61,346 nt of DNA from JAADEM01 sp965371855 (GTDB lineage Bacteria; Bacteroidota; Bacteroidia; Bacteroidales; Marinilabiliaceae), in assembly GCA_965371855.1 (NCBI GenBank), contig CBDUZZ010000022.1:1-61346 (forward strand), read 5' to 3'. This document shows, piece by piece, positions 27,707 through 35,766 of this stretch. A program made the position numbers and the translations under genes. Numbering within the stretch: the stretch's first letter is position 1; every line of letters starts with the position of its first letter. A model generated the notes under the pieces. The model was not told the DNA's origin. It searched no databases and saw only the letters and a list, made by a program, of their open reading frames with translations.

Positions 27707-28063
27707 ATGTATAAAAGTTTCACAGAAATGCCTGTCTGGCAAAAGGCACATGACTTATCAGTTGAAGTCTTTACCATATCTCAGCCTTTACCTAAGTCCG
27801 AAGATTATGGATTAACTTCTCAAATTAGAAGACCTGCCAATAGTGTATCAGCAAATATTGCAGAAGGGTTTGGAAGACGAATAAAAAAGGATAAAGCTAA
27901 CTTTTATGTCATAGCCAGAGGATCGGCATTCGAGACACAAAACTATTTACTTTATGGAAACAAAGTGAATTATTTTGACAAAAAAAATGTTAATATATTA
28001 TCTAACAGCTATTCTGACTTAATATTCGAACTCAACAAAATAATCAGCTCCCTCTCAACCTAA
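27707..28063 (+). CDS. four-helix bundle protein, second copy family
   Basis: A 118-residue four-helix bundle / S23-type protein with the family hallmarks MPVWQKAHDLSVEVF, LTSQIRRPANSVSANIAEGFGR and FYVIARGSAFETQNYL. It is a different subfamily from the protein at 21681. Like that gene it is enclosed by repeats of one family, here CCTCAA arrays upstream (27627-27700) and downstream (28059-28092). Function is unknown. Confidence 0.88.
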   Translation: MYKSFTEMPVWQKAHDLSVEVFTISQPLPKSEDYGLTSQIRRPANSVSANIAEGFGRRIKKDKANFYVIARGSAFETQNYLLYGNKVNYFDKKNVNILSNSYSDLIFELNKIISSLST

Positions 28064-28092
28064 ACCTAAACCTCAACCTAAACCTCAATTAA
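28059..28092. repeat. CCTAAA/CCTCAA hexamer tract
   Basis: Five or six hexamers (CCTAAA and CCTCAA) run directly from the end of the four-helix gene to just before the legC start. The last codons of the four-helix gene already overlap the tract. Confidence 0.8.
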
Positions 28093-28097
28093 CACAT

Positions 28098-29261
28098 ATG
28101 GAAACATCAAAATTCATAGCCTTCGTACGAAGTACATATAACAAACCTAAAGGTTTTATTCCGTTGCATGAGCCTATATTTAAAGGAAATGAAAAGAAGT
28201 ATCTGATAGATTGTATTGATTCTACTTTTGTTTCGAGTGTTGGTAAGTATGTTGACAAGTTTGAGGAGATGGTGGCTGAATACACAGGAGCCAAATACGC
28301 TATAGCAGCTGTAAACGGAACTGCTGCTTTACATATTGCTTTGATTCTGGCTGGCATTACAAGTGAGGATGAAGTAATTACTCAGCCTCTTACTTTTATT
28401 GCTACAGTAAATGCTATTTCATATACCGGAGCAAAGCCTGTTTTTATTGATGTAGATAGAGATACGATGGGACTTTCTCCATATAAGATACGAAATTTTT
28501 TAGAGGAAAAAACAGAACAGGTATTAAACCCTAAGACTAATAAGATTCAGCCTAAGAATAAAAAAACAGGTAAATTTGTTACCGTAGTTATTCCAATGCA
28601 TACATTTGGACATCCGGCTAAAATAGATATAATAAAGTCAGTTTGTGATAAATATAATGTTGCATTAATTGAAGATGCCGCTGAAAGTTTAGGAAGTTTC
28701 TACAACGGAGAACATACTGGTACGTTTGGCAAGTTTGGAACATTAAGCTTTAACGGTAATAAAACCATTACAACAGGTAGTGGTGGTATGATTATTACAA
28801 ATGATGAAGAGTTGGCAAAGAAAGCAAAGCACATTACAACTACAGCTAAAGTTCAACATAAATGGGAGTATGTTCACGACGTGATTGGATATAATTACAG
28901 GTTAACAAACCTTGCCGCTGCATTGGGAGTAGCACAGATGGAGCAATTACCGAATATAATTGAAAGCAAAAGAAAACTTGCTTCTGAATATGCTGAGTTT
29001 TTAAAAAACTCTGATATAAATTTTGTTACTGAAAAAGAAAATTCAAAAATTAATTATTGGTTGAATTCTGTGATATTGAAAGATAGAAACCAACGAAATG
29101 AATTCTTGAAAGAAACAAATTCAAGCGGAATTATGACGCGACCAATTTGGGAGTTAATGAGCCGATTACCCATGTTTAAAGATTGCCAATGTGGTGATTT
29201 AAGTAACTCTGAATGGCTGGTTGATAGAGTTGTAAATATTCCAAGTAGCGTAAGAATATAG
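28098..29261 (+). CDS. legC: LegC-type PLP-dependent sugar aminotransferase
   Basis: A 387-residue DegT/DnrJ/EryC1-family aminotransferase. FIPLHEPIFKGNEKKYLIDCIDSTFVSSVG (quoted only as residues 19-48) is the LegC-subfamily opening. The PLP-binding lysine is Lys222 in NGNKTITTG. It would aminate a UDP-4-keto-6-deoxy-HexNAc made by LegB, giving the 4-amino sugar for legionaminic acid. The legB upstream is broken, so substrate supply is unclear. The gene appears intact. Confidence 0.87.
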   Translation: METSKFIAFVRSTYNKPKGFIPLHEPIFKGNEKKYLIDCIDSTFVSSVGKYVDKFEEMVAEYTGAKYAIAAVNGTAALHIALILAGITSEDEVITQPLTFIATVNAISYTGAKPVFIDVDRDTMGLSPYKIRNFLEEKTEQVLNPKTNKIQPKNKKTGKFVTVVIPMHTFGHPAKIDIIKSVCDKYNVALIEDAAESLGSFYNGEHTGTFGKFGTLSFNGNKTITTGSGGMIITNDEELAKKAKHITTTAKVQHKWEYVHDVIGYNYRLTNLAAALGVAQMEQLPNIIESKRKLASEYAEFLKNSDINFVTEKENSKINYWLNSVILKDRNQRNEFLKETNSSGIMTRPIWELMSRLPMFKDCQCGDLSNSEWLVDRVVNIPSSVRI

Positions 29262-29364
29262 GTTAAGATTAAGGTTAAGGTTAAGATTAAGGTTAAGAGT
29301 TCGCATTCTCAACCTCAACCTCAACCTCAACCTCAACCTCAACCTCAACCTCAACCTCAAACCT
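29258..29364. repeat. two-arm hexamer array GGTTAA / CCTCAA before neuD fragment
   Basis: It begins in the stop region of legC with GGTTAAGATTAAGGTTAAG units and turns at GAGTTCGCATTC. It continues as about nine CCTCAA units up to the truncated neuD start. Nearly the same array (including the GAGTTCGCATTC turn) is at 31243-31394. Confidence 0.88.
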
Positions 29365-29365
29365 C

Positions 29366-29545
29366 ATGAAACACCCAATCATACTAATCGGTGGCGGTGG
29401 CCATTGTAAATCTTGTATCGATGTAATAGAATCAGAAGGTAAATTCCAAATAAAAGGAATTATTGATCTTCCTTCTGAATTAGGAAATAAAGTATTGGGA
29501 TATCCAGTAATTGGAAACGATGATGATATCGATTCTTTTGTATAA
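29366..29545 (+). pseudogene. 5' fragment of a neuD-type acetyltransferase gene
   Basis: The first 59 codons (MKHPIILIGGGGHCKSCIDV ... GYPVIGNDDDIDSFV) match the N-terminal PglD/NeuD nucleotide-sugar-binding part, then stop. The hexapeptide-repeat half is absent. The first 54 bases are almost identical to those of the intact neuD at 31397, after which the sequences diverge, so this is a remnant of a paralogue and not a recent duplicate. Confidence 0.85.
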
Positions 29546-29554
29546 GATGGTTAA

Positions 29555-29779
29555 AAACAATTAAAACTCGATTTAGATAAATTTAATTCCCAATACCCAG
29601 AAATTAGTATAAAAACTTATAAGAAATCTCACGATAGGTTTCTAATAATTAATAATAATGTATTATATCATATAGGTGCTTCGCTAAAAGATTTGGGTAA
29701 AAAATGGTTTGCTTTTTCTAAAATAGATATTGATATTAAAGAGATAATTAAAAAAATAGAAAAAAATGAAAATAGATAA
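29555..29779 (+). pseudogene. C-terminal remnant of an ORF6N-type protein
   Basis: Ten bases after the neuD fragment, an open frame without a start encodes about 74 residues including KSHDRFLIINNNVLYHIGAS and LKDLGKKWFAFSK. To my recollection this is the usual C-terminal segment of ORF6N-domain proteins in Bacteroidota. The N-terminal DNA-binding part is missing. It marks a deletion or insertion scar in the locus. Confidence 0.65.
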
Positions 29780-29798
29780 TTTTGAGATAGGTAAAGGC

Positions 29799-29862
29799 AA
29801 AACATTTATTATTGCACAATAATAAATGTTTTATACCTTTGTGTATAATACCAACTGGTATA
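29799..29862 (+). promoter_or_regulatory. promoter with a 15-bp palindrome and an operator-like repeat
   Basis: A perfect inverted repeat (AAAACATTTATTATT, loop GCAC, complement to 29832) overlaps the promoter. TTG at 29812-29814 is followed 19 bases later by TACCTTTG (29834-29841), a strong Bacteroidota -33/-7 pair. A second small repeat ATACCA-AC-TGGTAT follows at 29848-29861, near the expected transcript start. Binding of a repressor is plausible. Confidence 0.65.
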
Positions 29863-29874
29863 AAATAGTCAATA

Positions 29875-31005
29875 ATGAACGAAACACCTTTTATATACGG
29901 AAATACAGTAAGTAATAAATCGTTTACAGATAGAGAAGATGATAGCAAAAAACTTTACTCTAACTTAATAGGCGGCATTAATACAATGTTAATATCTCCG
30001 CGAAGATGGGGCAAGTCGTCTCTTGTGGAAAAGGTTATTGCAGATATTAACCAAAATAACAAACATCATAAAACCATAATAATAGACCTGTTTTCAGTTT
30101 CAGACGAAAGCGAATTTCTTGAAAAATTTGCACAAGAAGTAATTAAAGCTTCATCATCTAAGTTTGAAGACTGGATAAAAAATTCGAAACTGTTTTTTAA
30201 ACAATTAGTACCAAAAATAAGTTTAGGCTTAGACCCATTTTCAGATTTTAGTATCAGTTTTGAAACTGCTGAATTAGAAAAGCATAAAGATGAAATATTA
30301 AATTTACCAGAACTTATTGCGAATAAAAAAAACATTAAGTTTATAATGGCTTTAGATGAGTTCCAAAATTTAGCAAATTTTCCTGAATTCGAAAATTTAG
30401 AAAAAAAAATGAGAGCCTGTTGGCAACGGCAAAAAAATGTTACATATTGCTTATTTGGAAGCAAACGCCATATGATGCTCGATATATTTAATAATACATC
30501 TAAGCCTTTTTATAGATTTGGTGATATTATTTTATTGCAAAAAATTGGTAGAGAACATTGGATAAAATTTATAGTAGATAGTTTTTCTAATACAAATAAG
30601 CTAATTGATGAGGAAGATGCCGCTTATATTGCAGATTTAATGCAAAATCACTCTTGGTATATTCAACAATTATCACATTATACATGGAATAAAACAACAA
30701 AACAAGCAACAAAACCAATAATTAATTTAGCTCTAAAAGAACTAATAAGTGCTAATACTCCTCTCTACCAAAAAGAAGTAGAAATTATTAGCACAACACA
30801 ATTAAATTTACTAAAAGCAGTATTAAAAAAGGAAAGGAAATTTACAAGTACCTCGGTTATGCAAACATATAAACTAGGAACACCACGAAATGTGAGCAAG
30901 AATATCGAAATATTACTGAAAAAAGATATCATAGAACATCAAGAAAATTACTATGTGTTTTTGGATCCAGTTTTTGAAATATGGTTTGAACAAACCTTTT
31001 ATTAA
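29875..31005 (+). CDS. archaeal-type AAA ATPase
   Basis: A 376-residue P-loop ATPase of the ATPase domain, prokaryote (PF01637-like) group. A Walker A-like SPRRWGKSSL lies near residues 41-50, Walker B ALDEFQNL near 159-166, and the sensor-like FGSKRHMM follows. The C-terminus contains a winged-helix segment and the typical DPVFEIWFEQ ending. It has its own strong promoter. Function is unknown; such ATPases occur in mobile and defence-rich regions. Confidence 0.8.
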   Translation: MNETPFIYGNTVSNKSFTDREDDSKKLYSNLIGGINTMLISPRRWGKSSLVEKVIADINQNNKHHKTIIIDLFSVSDESEFLEKFAQEVIKASSSKFEDWIKNSKLFFKQLVPKISLGLDPFSDFSISFETAELEKHKDEILNLPELIANKKNIKFIMALDEFQNLANFPEFENLEKKMRACWQRQKNVTYCLFGSKRHMMLDIFNNTSKPFYRFGDIILLQKIGREHWIKFIVDSFSNTNKLIDEEDAAYIADLMQNHSWYIQQLSHYTWNKTTKQATKPIINLALKELISANTPLYQKEVEIISTTQLNLLKAVLKKERKFTSTSVMQTYKLGTPRNVSKNIEILLKKDIIEHQENYYVFLDPVFEIWFEQTFY

Positions 31006-31060
31006 AATTTAATAATTAATTATAAAACAACCAATTAAAATTGATAATTTTGAAAAGCAA

Positions 31061-31243
31061 ATGATTGAGTTCGGAAGAAATTCGGAAGAAGTTCGGTTAA
31101 CAGCACTTGAAATTATAAAAATAGTACTTGAAAAACCTGATGTTACGGCACAAGTAATGGCTGAAATCATTAATGTTACCAGTAGAACAATTGAAAAAAA
31201 CATGGCAAAACTAAAAGAGAAAGGTATTATTGTAAGAATGTAG
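31061..31243 (+). pseudogene. winged-helix C-terminal remnant of an AlbA_2/RecG-like regulator
   Basis: A 60-residue frame with a helix-turn-helix pattern (VTAQVMAEIINVTSRTIEKN MAKLKEKGIIVRM, shown in two parts) corresponding to the C-terminal winged helix of proteins like the one at 47823-49178. The N-terminal domain is absent and the first codons before it (from 31021) look like leftover coding sequence. It ends inside the GGTTAA array. Confidence 0.6.
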
Positions 31244-31394
31244 GTTAAGAATATAGGTTAAGGTTAAGATTAAGGTTAAGAGTTCGCATTCTCAACCTCA
31301 ACCTCAACCTCAACCTCAACCTCAACCTCAACCTCAACCTAAGTCTCAACCTTAACCTCAACCTAAGTCTCAACCTTAACCTTAAACTTAAACC
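31243..31394. repeat. two-arm hexamer array before intact neuD
   Basis: GGTTAAG/GATTAAG units, the GAGTTCGCATTC turn, then many CCTCAA, CCTAAG and CCTTAA units up to neuD. The first 100 bases closely match 29258-29360, so the cargo between them (29366-31242) is flanked by direct repeats. Confidence 0.88.
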
Positions 31395-31396
31395 TC

Positions 31397-32014
31397 ATGA
31401 AACACCCAATCATACTAATCGGTGGCGGTGGTCATTGTAAATCTTGTATCAATGTTATTGAGCAAGAAGGAAACTACCAAATTGCAGGCATTGTTGATAT
31501 GCAGGAAAAAGCGGGTCAAGCAATCATTGGATATCCCATCATTGGATGCGATGAAGATTTACCGAAATTGGTCAAAAAATATCAGAATGTACTAATCACC
31601 GTAGGACAAATCAGATCGGCCAACAAACGTATAAAGCTATATAACCTGTTAAAGGAGTTAAAAGCCACCTTGCCGGTTATCACATCTCCTCTGGCCTATG
31701 TGAGTAAACATGCATCTATTCAAGAAGGAACTATCGTGATGCACCACGCCATCATTAATGCAGAAGCCAAAATAGGCATTAACTGCATCACCAATTCTAA
31801 AGCTCTTGTTGAGCATGAAGCCACAATTGGTAACTATTGCCACATCTCTACTGCTGTAAAAACTAATGGCCAAGTTACTATCGGAGACGAATGTTTTATT
31901 GGTAGCGGTGTGACTTTAGCCAATAACATAGAAATAACTGATAAGGTAATCATACCTGCCGGCACAACGGTTTTTAAAAACATTACTAAATCCGGAATCT
32001 ATATCAAACGGTAA
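31397..32014 (+). CDS. NeuD/PglD-type sugar O- or N-acyltransferase
   Basis: A 205-residue left-handed beta-helix acetyltransferase with the N-terminal UDP-sugar binding motif ILIGGGGHCKSC at residues 5-16. Hexapeptide repeats are in the second half (HHAIINAEAKIGINCITNSKALVEH, referred to by residues 117-141, with the likely catalytic His in this segment). It would acetylate the 4-amino group of the nonulosonate precursor. It is the only complete copy among three neuD 5' ends in the window. Confidence 0.85.
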   Translation: MKHPIILIGGGGHCKSCINVIEQEGNYQIAGIVDMQEKAGQAIIGYPIIGCDEDLPKLVKKYQNVLITVGQIRSANKRIKLYNLLKELKATLPVITSPLAYVSKHASIQEGTIVMHHAIINAEAKIGINCITNSKALVEHEATIGNYCHISTAVKTNGQVTIGDECFIGSGVTLANNIEITDKVIIPAGTTVFKNITKSGIYIKR

Positions 32015-32112
32015 CCTCAACCTTAACCTTAACCTTAACCTTAACCTTAACCTTAAATCTCAACCTTAACCTTAACCTAAACCTAAACCTTAACCTAAAC
32101 CTAACCCTAAGT
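32015..32112. repeat. CCTTAA / CCTAAA hexamer array after neuD
   Basis: About sixteen consecutive hexamers, mostly AACCTT and AACCTA, run from the neuD stop. Only the pyrimidine-rich arm is present. After it, 32113-32307 is unstructured AT-rich spacer in which I see nothing else. Confidence 0.85.
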
Positions 32113-32307
32113 ATAATTCAATAAATTAGCTTAATTCGTGGATGAAAAAACAACTAAAAAATTATTAGACATAGAACCAAAAAGATATACATATTACACA
32201 AATATAATTAGGGTGACTTACACTGTTATAAAAATTAAGTATGGGTATTTTGTCTTGTTGTTAAGATAAAAATGAAGCAATTTATATTATTGGCGAGATA
32301 AAATCAC

Positions 32308-32315
32308 TACATTTG
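32308..32315 (+). promoter_or_regulatory. -7 box TACATTTG of the DUF4143 ATPase gene
   Basis: TACATTTG fits TAnnTTTG exactly and lies only 4 bases before the ATG at 32320, so the transcript would be leaderless or nearly so. A TTGG is 14 bases upstream, shorter than the usual spacing. Confidence 0.4.
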
Positions 32316-32319
32316 TACT

Positions 32320-33597
32320 ATGTCTAATATTTCAGAAGTAAAATACAAAGAAATACTCAAGCGAATTATTATCCAAAATCAGGATAGATTAAGAGGATTG
32401 AAAATAATAAATCGTACTCTTGAAATAGAGCAATTTGGTAATTATGTTTTTATTGGGTTAAGACGTATTGGCAAAACACACATTCTATATCAGATTATAA
32501 AATCAAAATATAATATAGAGGATGTACTATTTATTAATTTTGAGGATGAACGTCTTATAGAGTTAACGCATAATGAACTTAATATTATTTTAGAAGCATA
32601 CTCTGAATTATATCCAAATAAACAGAAACCAATTGTTTTTTTAGACGAGGTACACAACATCAGTAATTGGGAGAAATTTGTACGCCGACTTGCCGATAAT
32701 GATTATCAGGTTATGATAACTGGCAGTAATTCAAAAATGCTTAGTTCTGATATATCTACTATTCTGGGAGGTCGTTTTTTTAACATAACCGTATATCCAT
32801 TAACATTTACTGAATTTCTGAAGTTTCAAAAAATTAAACTGAATTCTAATTACGAGTTTTCTGAACAATTAATAGAAATAAAAAAAGCTTATTCTATTTA
32901 TTTACAGTATGGTGGTTTCCCTGAATTATTTAAGTATAAAAACAAAAGAGATTACCTCTCAAGTATATATCAGAAATTATTTTTTGGAGATATAGTAGCA
33001 CGATATAGTATATCTAATACCAAAGCATTGCAGTTACTAATAAAAAAAATAGCTGAAAGTGTAAATAATGAAACATCTATTAATAGGATAAAAAACATAA
33101 TAAAATCCTCAGGTATCCCAATCGGTAATAATACTCTTTTTGACTATATCGAATATTTAAAGGAAAGTTTTTTAATTAACAGTATCAGCAATTACGCAAA
33201 TAAAATTGTAGAGAGAGAAACTAAAAAAAAGTATTATTTTGCAGATACGGGTTTATTGGGTTTATTTCTAATAGATCAGGATACTAAATTGCTGGAAAAT
33301 CAGGTTTTTATAGAATTATCAAGAAAGTATAAAGAGCAAATATTCTATTTTAAAAGAAATTTAGAGGTTGATTTTTATTTGCCAATTAAAAAAATACTCA
33401 TACAAGTTTCTTACTCAATTGATGATGAAGACACACGTAAAAGAGAAGTTAAAGCTCTAACTCTTGCAATGATAGAACTAGAAATACAATCGGGAATCAT
33501 AATAACTTATGACACTAAAGATTTAATAGAACTTAACAACGGAAGAACTATAGATGTTATCCCGGCTTGGAAATGGTTGTTGAATGAAAATAATTAA
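32320..33597 (+). CDS. ATP-binding protein, AAA_14 plus DUF4143
   Basis: A 425-residue ATPase. Walker A GLRRIGKTH is near residues 46-54, Walker B PIVFLDEVHN near 104-113, and the sensor MITGSNSKMLSSD is followed by the RF box GGRFF. The C-terminal DUF4143 nuclease-like part includes the FKRNLEVDFYLP motif. This is a very common but uncharacterised family in Bacteroidota. It sits between the intact neuD and a neuD fragment. Confidence 0.82.
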   Translation: MSNISEVKYKEILKRIIIQNQDRLRGLKIINRTLEIEQFGNYVFIGLRRIGKTHILYQIIKSKYNIEDVLFINFEDERLIELTHNELNIILEAYSELYPNKQKPIVFLDEVHNISNWEKFVRRLADNDYQVMITGSNSKMLSSDISTILGGRFFNITVYPLTFTEFLKFQKIKLNSNYEFSEQLIEIKKAYSIYLQYGGFPELFKYKNKRDYLSSIYQKLFFGDIVARYSISNTKALQLLIKKIAESVNNETSINRIKNIIKSSGIPIGNNTLFDYIEYLKESFLINSISNYANKIVERETKKKYYFADTGLLGLFLIDQDTKLLENQVFIELSRKYKEQIFYFKRNLEVDFYLPIKKILIQVSYSIDDEDTRKREVKALTLAMIELEIQSGIIITYDTKDLIELNNGRTIDVIPAWKWLLNENN

Positions 33598-33639
33598 AAG
33601 GACTAACTATGGATTTTGGCATTAACTCTAAATCATGGA

Positions 33640-33727
33640 ATGATATAATAGAAGTATTTGTTAAAAACGATTTGTATTGCCGAAAATAAATACCATTTTT
33701 CAGACCTGGTATTCGAAATATGGTTCA
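33640..33727 (+). pseudogene. C-terminal scrap of an AAA ATPase gene
   Basis: About 15 codons near 33685-33727 read YHFSDLVFEIWFKQ, matching the C-terminal ending of the ATPase at 29875 (VFLDPVFEIWFEQ). The preceding bases contain no frame long enough to be a gene. The scrap runs directly into a hexamer array (33728-33773). Confidence 0.55.
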
Positions 33728-33773
33728 AACAACCTCAACCTTAACCTAAACCTTAACCTTAAACCTAAACCTC
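33728..33773. repeat. short CCTTAA/CCTAAA array before the third neuD 5' end
   Basis: Seven hexamers of the AACCTT/AACCTA family lead directly into another ATGAAACACCCAAT, the same arrangement seen at 29.36 and 31.39 kb. Confidence 0.8.
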
Positions 33774-33848
33774 ATGAAACACCCAATAATACTAATCGGT
33801 GGTGGCGGTTATTGTAAGTCCTGTATAGACACGATATTGAAATCCTGA
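33774..33848 (+). pseudogene. second 5' fragment of neuD
   Basis: Twenty-four codons (MKHPIILIGGGGYCKSCID, then TILKS) followed by TGA. Only the first 19 codons match NeuD; the rest belongs to another remnant in a shifted frame. Confidence 0.8.
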
Positions 33849-33907
33849 AACAACAAAATATCATTGAAAGATCAGGTGGAAGAAAGGATGGTTTTATAAT
33901 CCACTAA
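33833..33907 (+). pseudogene. winged-helix C-terminal remnant fused to the neuD fragment
   Basis: In the frame starting at 33833 the sequence reads DIEILKQQNIIERSGGRKDG and ends FIIH. This resembles the last helix and wing of AlbA_2-type regulators. It overlaps the end of the neuD fragment in another frame and marks a recombination junction. Confidence 0.5.
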
Positions 33908-34020
33908 TTTCACGAATTTACACTAATAAAATTTGTGATAATTAGTGTAATTAGTGGACAAAAATAGAAATAATTCGCGCAATTAGCGGACAAAAAAAAT
34001 AATTCGCACAACTCCCGTTT
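33897..34020. repeat. AATTAGTGGACAAAAA spacer before ABC copy 2
   Basis: Repeated words (TCACGAATTTACACTAAT, AATTAGCGGACAAAAA, AATTCGCGCAATTAGC) match the spacer before ABC copy 1 at 24.86-25.05 kb, although here they are not a clean tandem array. Confidence 0.7.
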
Positions 34021-34041
34021 ATTAAACATTAACATTTATAA

Positions 34042-35766
34042 ATGAACAACCTCATAATATCAACCATAAAACGCATCCTACAAGTACTACCTCCCGGATA
34101 CAAAAAACGCTCGGCCAGGATGATGGTGTTGCTATTTATCAACTCCGTGATGGAACTCTTTGGTCTGGCTGCATTTCTGCCTCTCTTTTCGGTTATTTTG
34201 CAGGATAATGTTATTCATACCCATCCCATTATTAGCAAAGTATATGATATGGGCGGTTTTACCTCCGATAATCAGTTTATCCTTACCCTGGCAGGTTTTA
34301 TTGTTTTTACCATAATATTTAAGAATATAATGGCCTTATTTATATTGCGCACACAAGCAAGGTTTTCATTATCCCTTTATCAATACTTTGCAATACAACT
34401 ACACCGGTTATTCTACACAAAAGGATTCCCCTATTTTAAGCAAACCAACAGCAATGTAATTATGCGTGATGTAAATACGGTACCAAACCGCTTTGCTAAC
34501 GGGGTAGTATTACCTGTGTTTAATTTCCTGAATGAACTGTTTGTTCTAGCTTTTATACTTATAAGTTTGTTGTTATACGACTGGAAAGCAATTGTACTAC
34601 TAAGTTTCACTATTCTTCCCATCTTTCTACTCTTTTATAACTGGGTAAAAGGACGTTCGGTAAAAGTTGAAGAGGAGTCAAACAGAGTTACGCCATTACT
34701 AGGTAAAAGTATCTTTCAAAGCATCTTTGGTTTTACCGATGTAGAGATTACCAACACACAGGAACGATTCCGCAATAAAATTGCATACTATCTGAATAAG
34801 ATGGTTAAACTAAGTATAAAACGCACTATCTATGCTCAGGCACCTACTAAAGTAATAGAGGCAGGCATGGTAATTACCATCTTTTCTATCACTGCTTATG
34901 GGCTATTCTTTTTGCCAAATCGTGCAGGATTAGCAGCATTACTTGGGCTTTTTGCTCTCGCAGCTTATCGTATTCTTCCTTCTGTAAACCGTATTATGAT
35001 TGCCCTAATGAGTATAAAAGGTAACCAATACACTTTTGATGTAATAATGAAGGTTAAAAAATTTAAACCGGAAAATGAAACAAAGAGTTCGCTATATTTT
35101 AATAAAACTATCAGTCTGAAAGATATTCGTTTTCGCTTTCCTGATAGTGAGCAAGATTTGTTACACAAGGTAAACATGACTATCAATAAAGGTGAATCTA
35201 TCGGTTTTATAGGTCCTTCAGGTGCCGGAAAAACAACACTGATGAATTTAATGCTGGGTTTCTGGAATCCTACCGGAGGTGAAATACTGGTAGATAACAA
35301 GCCTTTATCACAGGAAACACTTACCTCCTGGCGAAATCAGCTCGGGTATGTACAACAAGAGGTATTTATTTTAGATGGCTCTATTGCTGAAAATGTGGCC
35401 TTTGGTATGGAAACAGATGAGATAGATTCTGAGAAGCTGAAACATGTGTTAAAACAGGCCAGCATTTGGGAATTTGTACAAACACTACCCGACAAATCAG
35501 AAACTATGATTGGCGAACGTGGCACCAAACTATCCGGCGGACAACGCCAACGGGTTGGTATCGCAAGAGCCCTCTATTCAGGTGCTAAAGTACTGTTTTT
35601 CGATGAAGCTACTTCTGCCCTTGACTCACAAACAGAAAAAGAAATAACAGAATCCATACGGCAGTTAAGTGGTGGTGATTTAACAATTATTGTTATTGCA
35701 CATCGCGTGAGTACTTTAAAGTATAGTAATCGTATTATTGAAGTTAAAGAGGGAACTGAGATATGA
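34042..35766 (+). CDS. ABC exporter / flippase-type half-transporter, copy 2
   Basis: A 574-residue near-duplicate of the transporter at 25100. The first 45 bases carry three differences, then I see none for roughly 1.55 kb. Differences reappear near the 3' end, where this copy stops after IIEVKEGTEI, 13 residues earlier. All ATPase motifs are intact. The pattern (diverged ends, identical core) suggests recent gene conversion between two copies. Confidence 0.87.
   Translation: MNNLIISTIKRILQVLPPGYKKRSARMMVLLFINSVMELFGLAAFLPLFSVILQDNVIHTHPIISKVYDMGGFTSDNQFILTLAGFIVFTIIFKNIMALFILRTQARFSLSLYQYFAIQLHRLFYTKGFPYFKQTNSNVIMRDVNTVPNRFANGVVLPVFNFLNELFVLAFILISLLLYDWKAIVLLSFTILPIFLLFYNWVKGRSVKVEEESNRVTPLLGKSIFQSIFGFTDVEITNTQERFRNKIAYYLNKMVKLSIKRTIYAQAPTKVIEAGMVITIFSITAYGLFFLPNRAGLAALLGLFALAAYRILPSVNRIMIALMSIKGNQYTFDVIMKVKKFKPENETKSSLYFNKTISLKDIRFRFPDSEQDLLHKVNMTINKGESIGFIGPSGAGKTTLMNLMLGFWNPTGGEILVDNKPLSQETLTSWRNQLGYVQQEVFILDGSIAENVAFGMETDEIDSEKLKHVLKQASIWEFVQTLPDKSETMIGERGTKLSGGQRQRVGIARALYSGAKVLFFDEATSALDSQTEKEITESIRQLSGGDLTIIVIAHRVSTLKYSNRIIEVKEGTEI

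Noticed and set aside
29555..31243. A complete phage-defence system around the AAA ATPase
   Set aside because: The flanking ORF6N and winged-helix pieces are remnants. There is one intact ATPase gene and no nuclease or effector beside it, so a system cannot be claimed.
32015..32112. CCTTAA/CCCTAA-like repeats considered as telomere ends
   Set aside because: They are internal, short, variable and flanked by genes on both sides. Resemblance to telomeric repeats is only compositional.
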